From Clostridium saccharobutylicum DSM 13864 (GTDB taxonomy: Bacteria > Bacillota > Clostridia > Clostridiales > Clostridiaceae), in contig NC_022571.1 of NCBI RefSeq assembly GCF_000473995.1, forward strand, positions 2,325,416-2,389,415: 64,000 nt of DNA. Direction: 5' to 3'. Of this stretch, positions 26,008 to 35,558 are shown in pieces. Made by a program: the position numbers and the translations under genes. The notes beneath the pieces were generated by a model that was given only the letters and a program-made list of their open reading frames with translations, had not been told where the DNA came from and made no database searches. The first letter of the stretch is position 1. Each line of letters begins with the position of its first letter.

Positions 26008-27870
26008 TCAGTTTTCATTTGCTAAACAATTATTTACCCAGCTAATGAAGTTATCTACACTATTACCTGTGCGTTCTGCCATAGTATGAGGTTGGCCCCA
26101 AACAGCAGCAAAATCAACATTTTTTACACCGTCATAATTTTGTAGTGCAAGTTTTAAGTTTGTTTCAACAGTTAAGGTTGTGTCTGTTTGATTTATTCCA
26201 GTACGGATTCTCCAGTATTTTGCAACTGTGGAATTCTTGTTTGTTAGATAATACATTGGACTGTACATATTAACGCGGGTTACCATATCAGTTCCAATAC
26301 TATCCTTTGATTTTAAAGCATCTGCAAATGCTGTTACATATGAAGAGTCCCAATTGTTATACTTTGAATAAGTAGAAGCATTTTGGGATAATAAATTTGA
26401 TTCAACAGAATCAAAATGTGATATCGGAGACAGCCCATTTCCAAATAAATTGTTTTCTACACGACCAAAACCTACATTATCAAAAGCTCCAACAGGTTTA
26501 GTTGCATTCTTACAATGCTTTACAAAAGATTCAATGCTTGTAATCTTTGCAGTATTAGTTCTTACATCGTAAGTAACCCAATTCTCGTCAGTATTTAAAG
26601 AATTAATATAATCTTGTGCTGTGTGATATATTTTTGTATCTGATATTGTATTGTTATTTGCACCAGGAGCATCGTCTTGATTTTGAGCAATGTCTTGGCC
26701 AGGAGCTCTACCTTCACCACGTCTGCCTGCTAAATTTCCTATACCCCCTCCAGATGGACCAGTATTTCTAATTTGAATAGTAGCGGCTTTTGGTGTATAT
26801 GGGAAAGTCGTATCACTTAGGAAATTGTTTAATGAGGTTTCGATTTGGCTTAGTATATAATCGTAATATGTTCCTGAATTATATATTCCAGAATTTGATT
26901 GTGAAAGTGTAAGAGCAATTCCATCTTCTCATTTTAAACCGAGTTTGTTAAGATAAGATGCGAATTCATTTGCCATATCTTTAGATAATGCTGAAGTAAA
27001 TTTAGAACTATCTCTTGTATTTGTAGAAAAATATTGTCCCATATTCCATTCATATGCTTCATCAGCATAATCGAGACTAGTAACTGGGCACCAAGCCATG
27101 GAACCTTCTATTGCATCGCTAATGCTATTTCCGCTTTCATCAGTCATAGCAGCCCCAATACATTCTAAGTATGGATAGTAATCTTTACTATCTCCTGTTG
27201 CGCCCATTAGAGCACTTTGAGCTCCGCCTCCGCTCATAACATAGGTAAAGAATCTATCTGTATCTCTCGGTAAAAGAGATTCATTGAAACGATAATAACG
27301 TACTGCAGCTTTTATGTCAGTTATTCCTCAAGGAGCACCTCCACTGTAGCTTTGGTCAGTATTAGTAGTTCTCATAATATTATCTCTACCTCTAATACCA
27401 GGAAGAATATATACATATCCTGCTTTCAGATAACTTGCTATAGAATTATAGTTATATGAAGTTGGAGCAGCTTGATTCATATAGCCTGGTGTGTTTATTG
27501 GCAATATAATAGGAGCTGTTTCTGATGTATATCCATTTAACTCACCAGATGTATTTATTTTACAGATGTATGTTCCCTCACTATTTTTTATTCCGGTCAT
27601 ATACTTACCTGGAACGTAAATTCCCATAGTTTCATTTTGAGCTGTTCCAGGAGTGGAGCAATATGGTACACCGATTCTCCAATACACATCATTTGTGGAG
27701 TCATAGTTCCACTTTGTTGTATCAAACTTCAAAGCTTGATTATCCTGTTGGTAGGTACTTGTACTCTTATTATCTGTGGATATTTTTTTTGCAGTTTTGT
27801 TACATATATACAGTGTCATAGTTAGTTCAGCAGCTAATAATGAAGAAATAGTTGTTTTTCTTAAAATCAT
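26008..27870 (-). pseudogene. Tannase-like secreted alpha/beta hydrolase with two in-frame TGA codons
   Basis: One continuous minus-strand frame of 620 codons encodes a protein resembling bacterial subtype-B tannases, which hydrolyse gallate esters. A hydrophobic N-terminus (about 1-30) suggests export. The catalytic Ser lies in MSGGGAQSALMGATGD, and the tail ends with AAVWGQPHTMAERTGN, probably near the catalytic His. The frame is broken only by TGA at 27328-27330 (after YSGGAP, where I recall relatives reading GAPWGITD) and at 26929-26931 (LGLK-stop-EDGIA, plausibly Trp). Both are single G-to-A changes from TGG; reading the complement across 26287-27330 I found no other stop or frameshift. 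At least nine TGG codons remain in the gene. Either a very young pseudogene or a gene read through at UGA. Confidence 0.75.
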
Positions 27871-28021
27871 GATTTCTCTCCTTTATTCTCAAGTATTTTC
27901 TATAAAAATATATCTATGTATAATAAATGTATTTTTTATTTTGTATTTCTTGAGATTATTATAAAAATGAAACTTAGAATAACATTGAATTTATCTTAGA
28001 GTTTTATTAGAAGAATTATTG

Positions 28022-28335
28022 TTATGAAAATAAACGGCTTTTAAATATATTGTAAATTTTGAATCTTGGTTGACTTTGCTATCTACTTCAATTTTATCAT
28101 TATATTCATCTGTATGCTGAGAAGCATTATTTACAAGATTGATAAAAATGTGTTTGATTTGATAGGAATTTGAAATTAACCATACATCTTATACATAAAT
28201 ATTAAGTTCACTTCTGTGATTAGGCTTTTAATTTCAATTTGGTTAATGTCCATATTTATTCGTGTATCAAGCTTGTCATCATTAATTTTTACTATGGCAG
28301 ATATAATTTTATATATACTCCCAAATTTTACAATG
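28022..28335 (-). pseudogene. Fragment of a sensor histidine kinase
   Basis: The minus strand reads QIKHIFINLVNNASQHTDEY, which is the N-box region of a GHKL histidine kinase, followed by KIEVDSKVNQDSKFTIYLKA. Upstream, in a shifted frame, IKSLITEVNLIF resembles the start of the same ATPase domain. Frame changes and the absence of H-box and G-boxes show that this is a relic. Confidence 0.55.
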
Positions 28336-28396
28336 ATATAATATTAAGGTAAAACATATTAGAATTATTATTCAAAATACTTGGGGGGCTTTATAA

Positions 28397-29566
28397 ATGA
28401 ATTTTAAATTTTCGGATAATCTAAATTATTTTCAAACTGGAATCTTTAATGTATTAAATGATAAAAAGGATGAACTTATAAGAAATAACCAAAAGGTGTT
28501 TAATTTATCGGTTGGAACACCTGATTTTAAACCGGACAAGCACGTTATTAATGCATTAATAGCATCTGCACAAAACACTGATAATTGGAAATATTCCTTA
28601 GTTGATTCAGAAGAATTATTAAAGGCTGTTTGTACATATTATAAGAAAAGATTTAATGTTGAAATAACTAACAATGAAATCATGTCTATTTATGGATCTC
28701 AAGAGGGCTTAACGCATATTGGACTTTCATTATGCGATAAAGGGGATGTTGTTCTTGTTCCTAATCCAGGATATCCTATCTTTGAAATTGGACCTTATCT
28801 TTCTGGAGCAGATATAGTTTATTATTCCTTATTACCAGAAAATAACTATCTTCCAGATTTAAAATCTATTCCTGAAGATATCTTACATAAAACTAAATTT
28901 ATGCTTGTATCATATCCGCTAAATCCTGTTTGTGCGTGTGCAACACCAGAATTCTATGATGAATTAATATCATTTGCAAAAAAATATAACATTATTATAG
29001 TACATGATAATGCTTATTCTGATATTGTTTATGATGAGAAAATAGGAGGCTCATTTTTAGCTCATGAAGGCGCTAAAGACGTTGGAGTTGAATTTTACTC
29101 TCTTTCTAAATCATTTAACATAACAGGAGCTAGAGTTTCATTTGTAATAGGAAATTCTGAAATTATTAAACATTTCAAAATGCTTCGTTCTCAAATAGAT
29201 TATGGTATTTTTACACCAATTCAAAATGCTGCAATTGCTGCCTTAACTGGGCCACAAGACAGTGTTAAAAAGCATTGTAAGGAATATGAAGAAAGAAGAA
29301 ATGCATTATGTAGAGGTCTTACAAGCATAGGGTGGAATGTACCAGATAGTCAAGGGACCATGTTTGTTTGGGCGCCTATTCCATCTAAATATGCTAGTTC
29401 TTATAAATTCTGTATGGAGCTTATAGAGAAAACTGGAGTAATATGCACTCCTGGAAATGCTTTTGGTACTCTTGGTGAAGGTTATGTAAGATTTGCTTTA
29501 GTTTTACCAGTTCCAGTTATTAATGAAGCTATAAACCGAATAAAAGATAGTGGGATATTGTCTTAA
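28397..29566 (+). CDS. Class I/II PLP-dependent aminotransferase
   Basis: Cytosolic aminotransferase of 389 residues, fold type I. The PLP Lys is residue 238 in SLSKSFNITGARVSF. PNPGYPIF, SYPLNPVCA (the substrate-carboxylate Asn-Pro region) and HDNAYSDIVYD (cofactor Asp/Tyr) are all present. It resembles the LL-diaminopimelate/alanine aminotransferase-like branch, but the substrate cannot be fixed from sequence. The ribosome site is GGGGGG. It is monocistronic and flanked by relic and repeat sequence. Confidence 0.9.
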   Translation: MNFKFSDNLNYFQTGIFNVLNDKKDELIRNNQKVFNLSVGTPDFKPDKHVINALIASAQNTDNWKYSLVDSEELLKAVCTYYKKRFNVEITNNEIMSIYGSQEGLTHIGLSLCDKGDVVLVPNPGYPIFEIGPYLSGADIVYYSLLPENNYLPDLKSIPEDILHKTKFMLVSYPLNPVCACATPEFYDELISFAKKYNIIIVHDNAYSDIVYDEKIGGSFLAHEGAKDVGVEFYSLSKSFNITGARVSFVIGNSEIIKHFKMLRSQIDYGIFTPIQNAAIAALTGPQDSVKKHCKEYEERRNALCRGLTSIGWNVPDSQGTMFVWAPIPSKYASSYKFCMELIEKTGVICTPGNAFGTLGEGYVRFALVLPVPVINEAINRIKDSGILS

Positions 29567-29596
29567 TAGATAAAAAAACTTGTAATTTAGAATTTG

Positions 29597-29650
29597 AGGT
29601 GACTTACCGAAAGCAGCTATATTCTTTTTCTCGGTTGCTATATAATTGGG
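29597..29650. repeat. Short palindromic repeat with family P end motif
   Basis: AGGTGACTTACCGAAA is the reverse complement of the TTTCGGTAAGTCACC motif that ends the larger family P palindromes at 34-52 kb. It forms a hairpin with CTCGGTTGCTATA nearby. Probably a decayed copy. Confidence 0.4.
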
Positions 29651-29902
29651 TAATGGATTTCTAACAGTAAGATTTACTCAATTTCTTTTAATGTTACTGG
29701 AAATAATGATTTTCAGTAACATTTTTGATGTGATATAAAGAATAAATAAGATTTTAATTTATGTAAAAAAGGATATAACTAGGAATTAAAGAATACATAA
29801 TAGATATTATAGTTTTTGACGTACATAGGAGATTGATATATTTCTTTTTAGAGAACTTTATAGATTGTCATAAGGAATTGCGTTGTCAAAGTATGATACC
29901 GA

Positions 29903-30030
29903 CCTTAGGCACTATCAAAAAGTAACAAGTCAATCCGCAATAGACCTACTATGAGGGCAATATACTTCCTTGTCTGATGAAAAATAGACTCGGCAAATTT
30001 GGACTTGTTATTTTCTTTCAGGTGGCTTAT
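29903..30030. repeat. Dispersed structured repeat, family R, copy 4 (inverted)
   Basis: Ends CCTTAGGCACTATCAAAAAGTAACAAGTC and GGACTTGTTATTTTCTTTCAGGTGGCTTA are inverted copies. The core, read on the minus strand, has TTTTTCATCAGACAAGGAAG and ATTGCCCTCATAGTAGGTCT, matching copy 2 at 21137-21298. It is shorter by one half-arm. It lies in the 570-bp gap before the response regulator, which otherwise holds nothing recognisable. Confidence 0.75.
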
Positions 30031-30136
30031 AAGACATTGTCGTATTAAGTGTGATTTATTTATGTATAAATCAGTATAAAGTTGTTTAATTGAATAAAAT
30101 AAATTAACACATGCTTAATGGTAAAGAGGTGTAAGA

Positions 30137-30814
30137 ATGAAGAAGATATTAATAGTTGAGGATAATAAAGATTTAAACATATTACTTTCAAATATAATAA
30201 AAGAAGCAGGATATCTTACCAAATCGTTATATGATGGATTAGATGTAATTAAAGAATTCAAAGAAAATAAATATGATATGGTTATTTTGGATATAATGCT
30301 TCCATATAAAAGTGGAGATATGATTTTAAAAGAAATTAGAAAAGATTACGATGTTCCTGTTATTATTATTTCAGCTAAAGATTTGACAGGGACAAAAGTA
30401 TATATGTTAAAGAATGGTGCTGATGATTATATTACTAAGCCATTTGATATTGATGAAGTTATCGCAAGAATAGAGACAAATCTTAGAAGATATAAAAATA
30501 GTAAAACAGTAAATGAAATGTTATATTATAAAGATATAAAACTTGATACCAAATTAAAAAGAGTAATAGTTGATAAGAATGAAGTTAATCTTACAGTTAA
30601 AGAATATCACATTCTTGAATTATTGATGAAAAATCAGGAGAGAGTATATTCAAAAGCAAATTTATATGAAATTATATGGGAAAGTGAGTTTTTAGGTGAT
30701 GATAAAACTATTAAAACCCATATAAGTAGATTGAGAAATAAATTAAAAGAAGCAAATAAAGATGAAGAGTATATTGAAACTGTATGGGGAATAGGATATA
30801 GGTTGATTAAATAA
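30137..30814 (+). CDS. OmpR-family response regulator
   Basis: Two-component response regulator of 225 residues with a receiver domain (phospho-acceptor Asp52 in VILDIMLPYKSGD, Lys in YITKPFD) and a winged-helix output domain (GDDKTIKTHISRLRNKL; ETVWGIGYRLIK). The genes after its terminator encode an ABC transporter and a histidine kinase. This arrangement is common for peptide-antibiotic or lantibiotic-immunity systems, so the kinase at 32825 is the likely partner. Confidence 0.92.
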   Translation: MKKILIVEDNKDLNILLSNIIKEAGYLTKSLYDGLDVIKEFKENKYDMVILDIMLPYKSGDMILKEIRKDYDVPVIIISAKDLTGTKVYMLKNGADDYITKPFDIDEVIARIETNLRRYKNSKTVNEMLYYKDIKLDTKLKRVIVDKNEVNLTVKEYHILELLMKNQERVYSKANLYEIIWESEFLGDDKTIKTHISRLRNKLKEANKDEEYIETVWGIGYRLIK

Positions 30815-30831
30815 TAAAGTATAATTTTTAT

Positions 30832-30876
30832 AGCTGAGATGGATAAGTATTTTTATTATCTCAGCTTATTTTTTTG
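30832..30876 (+). terminator. Rho-independent terminator after the response regulator
   Basis: AGCTGAGAT and ATCTCAGCT pair and are followed by TTATTTTTTT. The next bases GATTGTGCCTTA are the end sequence of a family R repeat, so the terminator may derive from, or abut, a repeat relic. Confidence 0.85.
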
Positions 30877-31014
30877 ATTGTGCCTTATTAGTATACATGT
30901 AATTCATGATACTTAGGTCTAGTTTTTATCTCTTTTGTAACACTTTATTACTTAATTGTTACTTTTATGTAACCTTTTAAGTTCATAATTTATTATGATG
31001 AAAGGAGAAGAAAA

Positions 31015-31968
31015 ATGAATAATAAAATTTTAGAAATTTGCAAAGTAACAAAAGTATATAAAACTAATAGTATCATAAGAAAAATAACAAATAAAAATAG
31101 CAATGGAATTGTTTTAGAAAATGTGAACTTTTCTTTAGAGAAGGGAAAAATTTATGGGCTTATTGGAAGAAATGGATCTGGAAAAAGTACTCTTATTAAA
31201 ATAATAGCTGGTCTATCTAATGCTACACAAGGAAAAATAAGAATCTTTGGAGAGGACGATGAAGAGAATTTAAGACAAGCAAGAAAAGCTATAGGATTTT
31301 TAGTTGAAGAACCAGCGTTACATTTCGGAATGACAGCGAAAGAAAATATGCAATTATTTCAAAAGATAAAAGGTATATCTGACAATAGCAGTATTGATGA
31401 AATATTAAAAATGGTAAATTTACATGATTGTAATAAAAAGAAAGTACGTAATTTTTCATTAGGAATGAAGCAAAGATTGGGAGTTGCATTAGCACTTATA
31501 GGTAATCCTGAAATTTTAATATTAGATGAACCTATGAATAGTATTGATCCTTATGGAGTTGTAGAAATAAGAAATATTCTAAAAAAAATATGTTCAGAAA
31601 GAAATATTACTATGCTTGTAACTGAACATGATTTAAATAATTTGTATTTGTTAGCAACAGATTATATTATCATAGATAAAGGACATATAAAGGATGAAAT
31701 TACTTTAGAACAATTAAAGGAAAAGTGTAAACAACATATATTATTGCATACAGATGAACCAGAAAGAATGGCTTGTATTTTAGAGGATGTTTTAAAAACA
31801 ACAAATTATAGAGTCATGCCAGATAAGTCAATTAGATTATATGATTATATTGATGATGTTAAATTGTTAGCAAGAACTTTTTTAGATAAGAAGATTTTAG
31901 TTACAAATTTATCATGTGAGTGTGCTACTTTAGAAGATTATTTTCTTAGTGTTGTAAGGAGGGCGTAA
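31015..31968 (+). CDS. ABC transporter ATP-binding protein (peptide-immunity type)
   Basis: ATPase subunit of 317 residues. Walker A is GRNGSGKST, the signature is NFSLGMKQRLGVALAL, Walker B is ILILDEPMNSIDP and the switch His lies in VTEHDLNN. The C-terminal extension is typical of transporters that export or expel antimicrobial peptides (LanF/BcrA group). It overlaps the permease gene by one base (TAATG), indicating translational coupling. Confidence 0.9.
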   Translation: MNNKILEICKVTKVYKTNSIIRKITNKNSNGIVLENVNFSLEKGKIYGLIGRNGSGKSTLIKIIAGLSNATQGKIRIFGEDDEENLRQARKAIGFLVEEPALHFGMTAKENMQLFQKIKGISDNSSIDEILKMVNLHDCNKKKVRNFSLGMKQRLGVALALIGNPEILILDEPMNSIDPYGVVEIRNILKKICSERNITMLVTEHDLNNLYLLATDYIIIDKGHIKDEITLEQLKEKCKQHILLHTDEPERMACILEDVLKTTNYRVMPDKSIRLYDYIDDVKLLARTFLDKKILVTNLSCECATLEDYFLSVVRRA

Positions 31969-32750
31969 TGTATAATTTATTAATTGCAGAATGTATGAAA
32001 ATTAAAAAGAATGTTGCTCTAAAAATGTTAGTTATAGGAATATGTGGTATAAGCGTTTCATTAGCGATAAATAATATTTATGGAATAAAAGTATGTTATG
32101 CAGAGTTATCTCAAATTGAAAGTTATTCAGGAGCAAGCCAATTTTGTGATGCTATAGCAATGGGGCATAATTTTGAAAATATTAGTATACTTCTTAGTGT
32201 GTTTGGGGGAATATATATATGTTATGATTTTGAAAGAAAGTTATGTCAAAGTGCTGTTTATGCAGGATGTAAGAAATTTGATATATTTTTTAGCAAGATG
32301 ATTATATATTTTATTATATCAGCGGTATTATTATTAATATATTCAGTTATTTCTACATTAATTCCAAGCATTGTCTTCTCTGATTATGTTAAATATAATA
32401 GTAGTTTGATTTTACAAATGATAAGAATATATTTTGTAAGTATTATATATCATTTTGCTCGGTTATCACCTATAATTTTAGTAGCATATTTTATGAGAAA
32501 AACAGGCCCTACAATAATATTATGGGGAATAGTTTATATAGCGGTTAAGAAATTCTGGGAGGGAATCGATGAATTATTTGATGTAATAGTAGACCCAATA
32601 TATGGTAACACAATTTGGCAAATTAATAAATGTATAGAGCTAAATATGACATATTTAAGTGTATTTAGAGTTGTTGGGATTAGTTTAATATATATAATCG
32701 TTTTTGTTGGTATAGCTTATATGCTTTTTAAAAGAGAAGAGTTAAAATAA
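31968..32750 (+). CDS. ABC transporter permease (LanE/BcrB-like)
   Basis: Membrane subunit of 260 residues with about six hydrophobic helices (ALKMLVIGICGISVSLAI; IYFIISAVLLLIYSVIS; VVGISLIYIIVFVGIAYML at the C-terminus). It starts within the stop codon of the ATPase gene. The family moves peptide antibiotics or acts in immunity; the actual substrate is unknown. Confidence 0.82.
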   Translation: MYNLLIAECMKIKKNVALKMLVIGICGISVSLAINNIYGIKVCYAELSQIESYSGASQFCDAIAMGHNFENISILLSVFGGIYICYDFERKLCQSAVYAGCKKFDIFFSKMIIYFIISAVLLLIYSVISTLIPSIVFSDYVKYNSSLILQMIRIYFVSIIYHFARLSPIILVAYFMRKTGPTIILWGIVYIAVKKFWEGIDELFDVIVDPIYGNTIWQINKCIELNMTYLSVFRVVGISLIYIIVFVGIAYMLFKREELK

Positions 32751-32824
32751 TTTATTTACAATATATATAATTCTGATAAATATAATTTAGGAAGCTCAGG
32801 TATTAGAAAGGAGGTATTCATAAA

Positions 32825-33727
32825 ATTATTACATTAATTATAGTTATAAGTTCTATAATAATATTAATATTAATTTTATATATTTATTTTTTAAATAGAA
32901 CAATAAAAGATATTAATAAGCAGATTGCTTTTAGAATGAATAAAAAAATAGAATCATTAATTAGCATATCTATGTTCAATAAAAATTTAACTGATCTTAC
33001 TGGAAATTTAAATAAGCTACTAATTTTTGAAGAAAAATCAAGAAGTCAGAGTGCTTGTCAGGAAAAAAAGATTAAAGAAATGATTACTAATATATCTCAT
33101 GATTTAAGAACTCCACTTACTGCTGTCAAGGGATATATGGAACTCTTAGCTAGGAATTTACAAGAAGAAAAACAAAAGAAAACTGCTGGAACTATAATAA
33201 AACATATAGATCAATTGGACAAGCTTATAAATTGTTTTTTCGAACTTTCATACCTTGAAATGTCTGATGATAATATTGAACTTTCTAAAGTTAATTTAAC
33301 CAATACTTTATGTAATAGTATTGTGAATTATATATATGAATTTGAAAAGAGAGATATAAAGGTTGAAATAAATACTGAACAGCCTCTTTATGTTGTTGGG
33401 AATGAAGAAATGATAAAACGTATAATTGAAAATCTTATAAAGAACTGCTTAGTTCATTCATATGGAAATGTAAAAGTTAATATTAGTGAAGAAGATGAAA
33501 ATATAGTATTATCATTTGCAAATAAAGTGAAAGAAACAGAAAAAATAGATACGGATAATTTATTTGATAAATTTTATGTGGCTGATAAGTCTAGAAATAA
33601 AACAACAACTGGACTTGGATTGTCTATAGTAAAAAAACTTTGTGAGAAAATGAATGGTAGTGTTAAAGCTATACTTAATGGAAGTATATTGGATATCAAA
33701 GTTATATTATTAAAATCAGATAAATGA
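32825..33727 (+). CDS. Sensor histidine kinase with a non-canonical start
   Basis: Likely partner of the response regulator at 30137. Dimerisation/H-box MITNISHDLRTPLTAVKGY, N-box IIENLIKNCLVHSYGN and G2 TTTGLGLSIVKKL are present; the G1 box is weak. The first ATG is at 32936, but the frame is open upstream and encodes a membrane helix (KIITLIIVISSIIILILILY then YIYFLNR). An AAAGGAGG site lies at 32807-32814. No ATG, GTG or TTG follows it in frame; the best-placed codons are ATT at 32825 or 32828. I therefore begin at ATT 32825; if that is wrong, the product starts at 32936 and lacks its anchor. The gene follows the permease with the same orientation. Confidence 0.75.
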   Translation: MITLIIVISSIIILILILYIYFLNRTIKDINKQIAFRMNKKIESLISISMFNKNLTDLTGNLNKLLIFEEKSRSQSACQEKKIKEMITNISHDLRTPLTAVKGYMELLARNLQEEKQKKTAGTIIKHIDQLDKLINCFFELSYLEMSDDNIELSKVNLTNTLCNSIVNYIYEFEKRDIKVEINTEQPLYVVGNEEMIKRIIENLIKNCLVHSYGNVKVNISEEDENIVLSFANKVKETEKIDTDNLFDKFYVADKSRNKTTTGLGLSIVKKLCEKMNGSVKAILNGSILDIKVILLKSDK

Positions 33728-34283
33728 AGTACTTTAGCAAATTAAGAAGTTCTAAGCTAAATATACTAATTTATGAGGGAATACTTCTTAAGTAGAATTA
33801 GGTAGTGGTACATGAAGGACTCTTCACCTAAAGTTAATGTCTGTAGTTTCAGCTTCTTACTGTATGACTGATACTATGGGAAGAATGTACTTAAGATGCA
33901 CAATTCGTTGGATCATCATCAGCTGCTGATTACGTTGAAATTATGGGCCTTATGGTCATGGGATAACAACTTAGGAGATAGGATTCACAGTTGCTGTTAA
34001 AGAAGAAATGAACAAATTGTCTATTTTAAAGGCTTTTGAGTATATTAAAAGAATAGAAGTTCTTATATAAGGATAGTTCTCATCATATGAAAATAGAGTT
34101 GAAATCTTGCATATTCAAAATAGCTTGTTGTACTAGGTTGATAAGGATTTACCATTTAACAGGCATATTATCAATGCTATCAAGTTCGGTATGCAATGAC
34201 CGCAAAAGAGTACCATTATTTTCTGGTTTGGAATACATTTGAATCATACTCCCATAGATAAGCTGCTGGGAAATATTACTGCT
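33728..34283. other. Non-coding stretch with decayed coding sequence
   Basis: About 550 bp without an intact gene. A short open stretch near 33986-34070 reads GFTVAVKEEMNKLSILKAFE and stops; its surroundings have stops in all frames. This looks like an old gene relic next to the repeat at 34284. No family was recognised. Confidence 0.35.
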
Positions 34284-34443
34284 GAGAATTCTAAATGGAA
34301 GCTTGTTCCGTTTACTGCTAGTCAAAATGAATATTTAGAACATGCAGAAATGGGCACAAGTTCCCATTTAGAATCTTCCATCGAAAATTTCATAAGTCCG
34401 ATGGAACAAATATTTATATGATTTCGGCAAGTCACCATATAAA
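34284..34443. repeat. Palindromic repeat, family P, copy 2
   Basis: Arms GAATTCTAAATGGAAGCTTG...TTTACTGC (34284-34318) and GCAGAAATGGGCACAAGTTC...TTTAGAATC (34343-34375) face each other. They are followed by ATGGAACAAATAT and the end motif TTTCGGCAAGTCACCATATA. The order matches the copy at 42362-42755 read on the other strand. It creates a spurious open frame that should not be called a gene. Confidence 0.75.
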
Positions 34444-34454
34444 TTCAAAGTTGT

Positions 34455-34991
34455 TTATCTATAGCCTTTTACAATGTTATTTTTAATGTATGCAAAAGTT
34501 TTGTCTTCTCCATCATGAGCTAGTTTGTGAAGTAAATCTTCTAAAAGAGATCTTACTTCATTATGTAAAACATAATAATGTTTTCTCTTTTCATAATATT
34601 CTAAAGGACTTTTATCATTATACTTTTCTTTTAAATAATTTTTCGAAGCACATACTCTATCTATAAACATTTCTACAACATAATTAATAGGCATTTTCAT
34701 TCCTTGTAGGCCATCTTCTTCGATTATTCCATAGTCTATCCAATATTCAAAATGATGTTTATTTCTGCCTTTATGATGTAACCAGGCTGCTGAATATCCT
34801 TCCTCGGCTTTTTGAACACCATTAGGACTTGCATATCCTCGATAATACTTAATTCCAGCTGAAAATTCCACAAATGAATATTTAGACAGATCATGAAGTA
34901 ATCCTTGTTTGTATAAACCTACTTTAAAACAATACTTCATGACTAACAATTTATGATTAGTTATAGTTTTGAAATGATTAATAATATTCAT
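34455..34991 (-). CDS. DUF5662-like conserved protein
   Basis: Soluble protein of 178 residues of a family seen in clostridia, provisionally DUF5662. Conserved-looking features are LLHDLSKYSFVEFSAGIKYY (an HD-like His-Asp pair), AWLHHKGRNKHHFEYWIDY and HKLAHDG. The His/Asp content suggests a metal-binding, possibly HD-type hydrolase, but no activity is established to my knowledge. It is monocistronic and convergent with the kinase gene, between a family P repeat and relic sequence. Confidence 0.7.
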   Translation of the reverse strand: MNIINHFKTITNHKLLVMKYCFKVGLYKQGLLHDLSKYSFVEFSAGIKYYRGYASPNGVQKAEEGYSAAWLHHKGRNKHHFEYWIDYGIIEEDGLQGMKMPINYVVEMFIDRVCASKNYLKEKYNDKSPLEYYEKRKHYYVLHNEVRSLLEDLLHKLAHDGEDKTFAYIKNNIVKGYR

Positions 34992-35181
34992 AATTTTAAT
35001 TTTCTCCTATTAATCTAAAATTTATATTGTTAAAATTGTACAAGTTTAATAATATTATATATTTTTTATGCTTAAATATAAAGAGGTAAAGGTAGTTACT
35101 AGTAGACAATTCAATTTTCGTTACTATAAAACCAGGAAATTTGAAGCAAAATGAGTGTATATTTATAAGGAGGTATTCAAA

Positions 35182-35235
35182 ATGATGAGATTAATTTTAG
35201 ATAAAATGATTGAGCTTGCGTGTTATAATAGTTAA
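35182..35235 (+). other. Ribosome site plus 17-codon reading frame
   Basis: A strong AAGGAGGT precedes ATG and a 17-codon frame (MMRLILDKMIELACYNS). It is more likely the truncated 5' end of a lost gene than a real peptide gene, because relic and repeat sequence surrounds it. Confidence 0.2.
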
Positions 35236-35305
35236 GTAAAAACTAAGATATATATAGATAAATAAACTATGAATTAGACTTATACTTTAAAATATAGTAT
35301 AAACC

Positions 35306-35511
35306 AGAAAGAAAGGGTGTTCTTTTGTGTAGTGTTACATTGAGAAAAGGACTGTAGGATTTCTTCAGTAGAAGTTGTCCCATTCTTGCATGTCCTTAAC
35401 TTGATTAAGGAGCATGCTGGAATGGAACAACTTCTGCTGCTAGAAATCCACAATCATTTTCTCTGGTAACCGGAACAACAGAACACCCTTTCTTTCGGTA
35501 AGTTACCACAT
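35306..35511. repeat. Palindromic repeat, family P, copy 3 (near-complete 200-bp palindrome)
   Basis: Outer arms AGAAAGAAAGGGTGTTCT and AGAACACCCTTTCTTT, then GAGAAAA/TTTTCTC and TCAGTAGAAGTTGTCCCATT with its counterpart AATGGAACAACTTCTGCTG, meet at a small TCCTT...AAGGA core. The end motif TTTCGGTAAGTTACCACATA lies at the right. The whole transcript could fold into one long hairpin. Confidence 0.85.
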
Positions 35512-35558
35512 AACTCTAAGTTACAAGTTGTTAAACGAATTATAGGGGGAGATAGTTA

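Noticed and set aside
26008..27870. General reassignment of TGA to Trp
   Set aside because: At least nine TGG codons are present in the same gene, and TGA serves as a normal stop for other genes in the window (for example at 23754).
27454..27964. Plus-strand frames opposite the tannase 5' end
   Set aside because: They are shadows of the tannase-like frame and its leader, without ribosome sites.
34239..34421. Open frame of 60 codons
   Set aside because: It lies largely within a palindromic repeat, has no ribosome site and resembles no protein.
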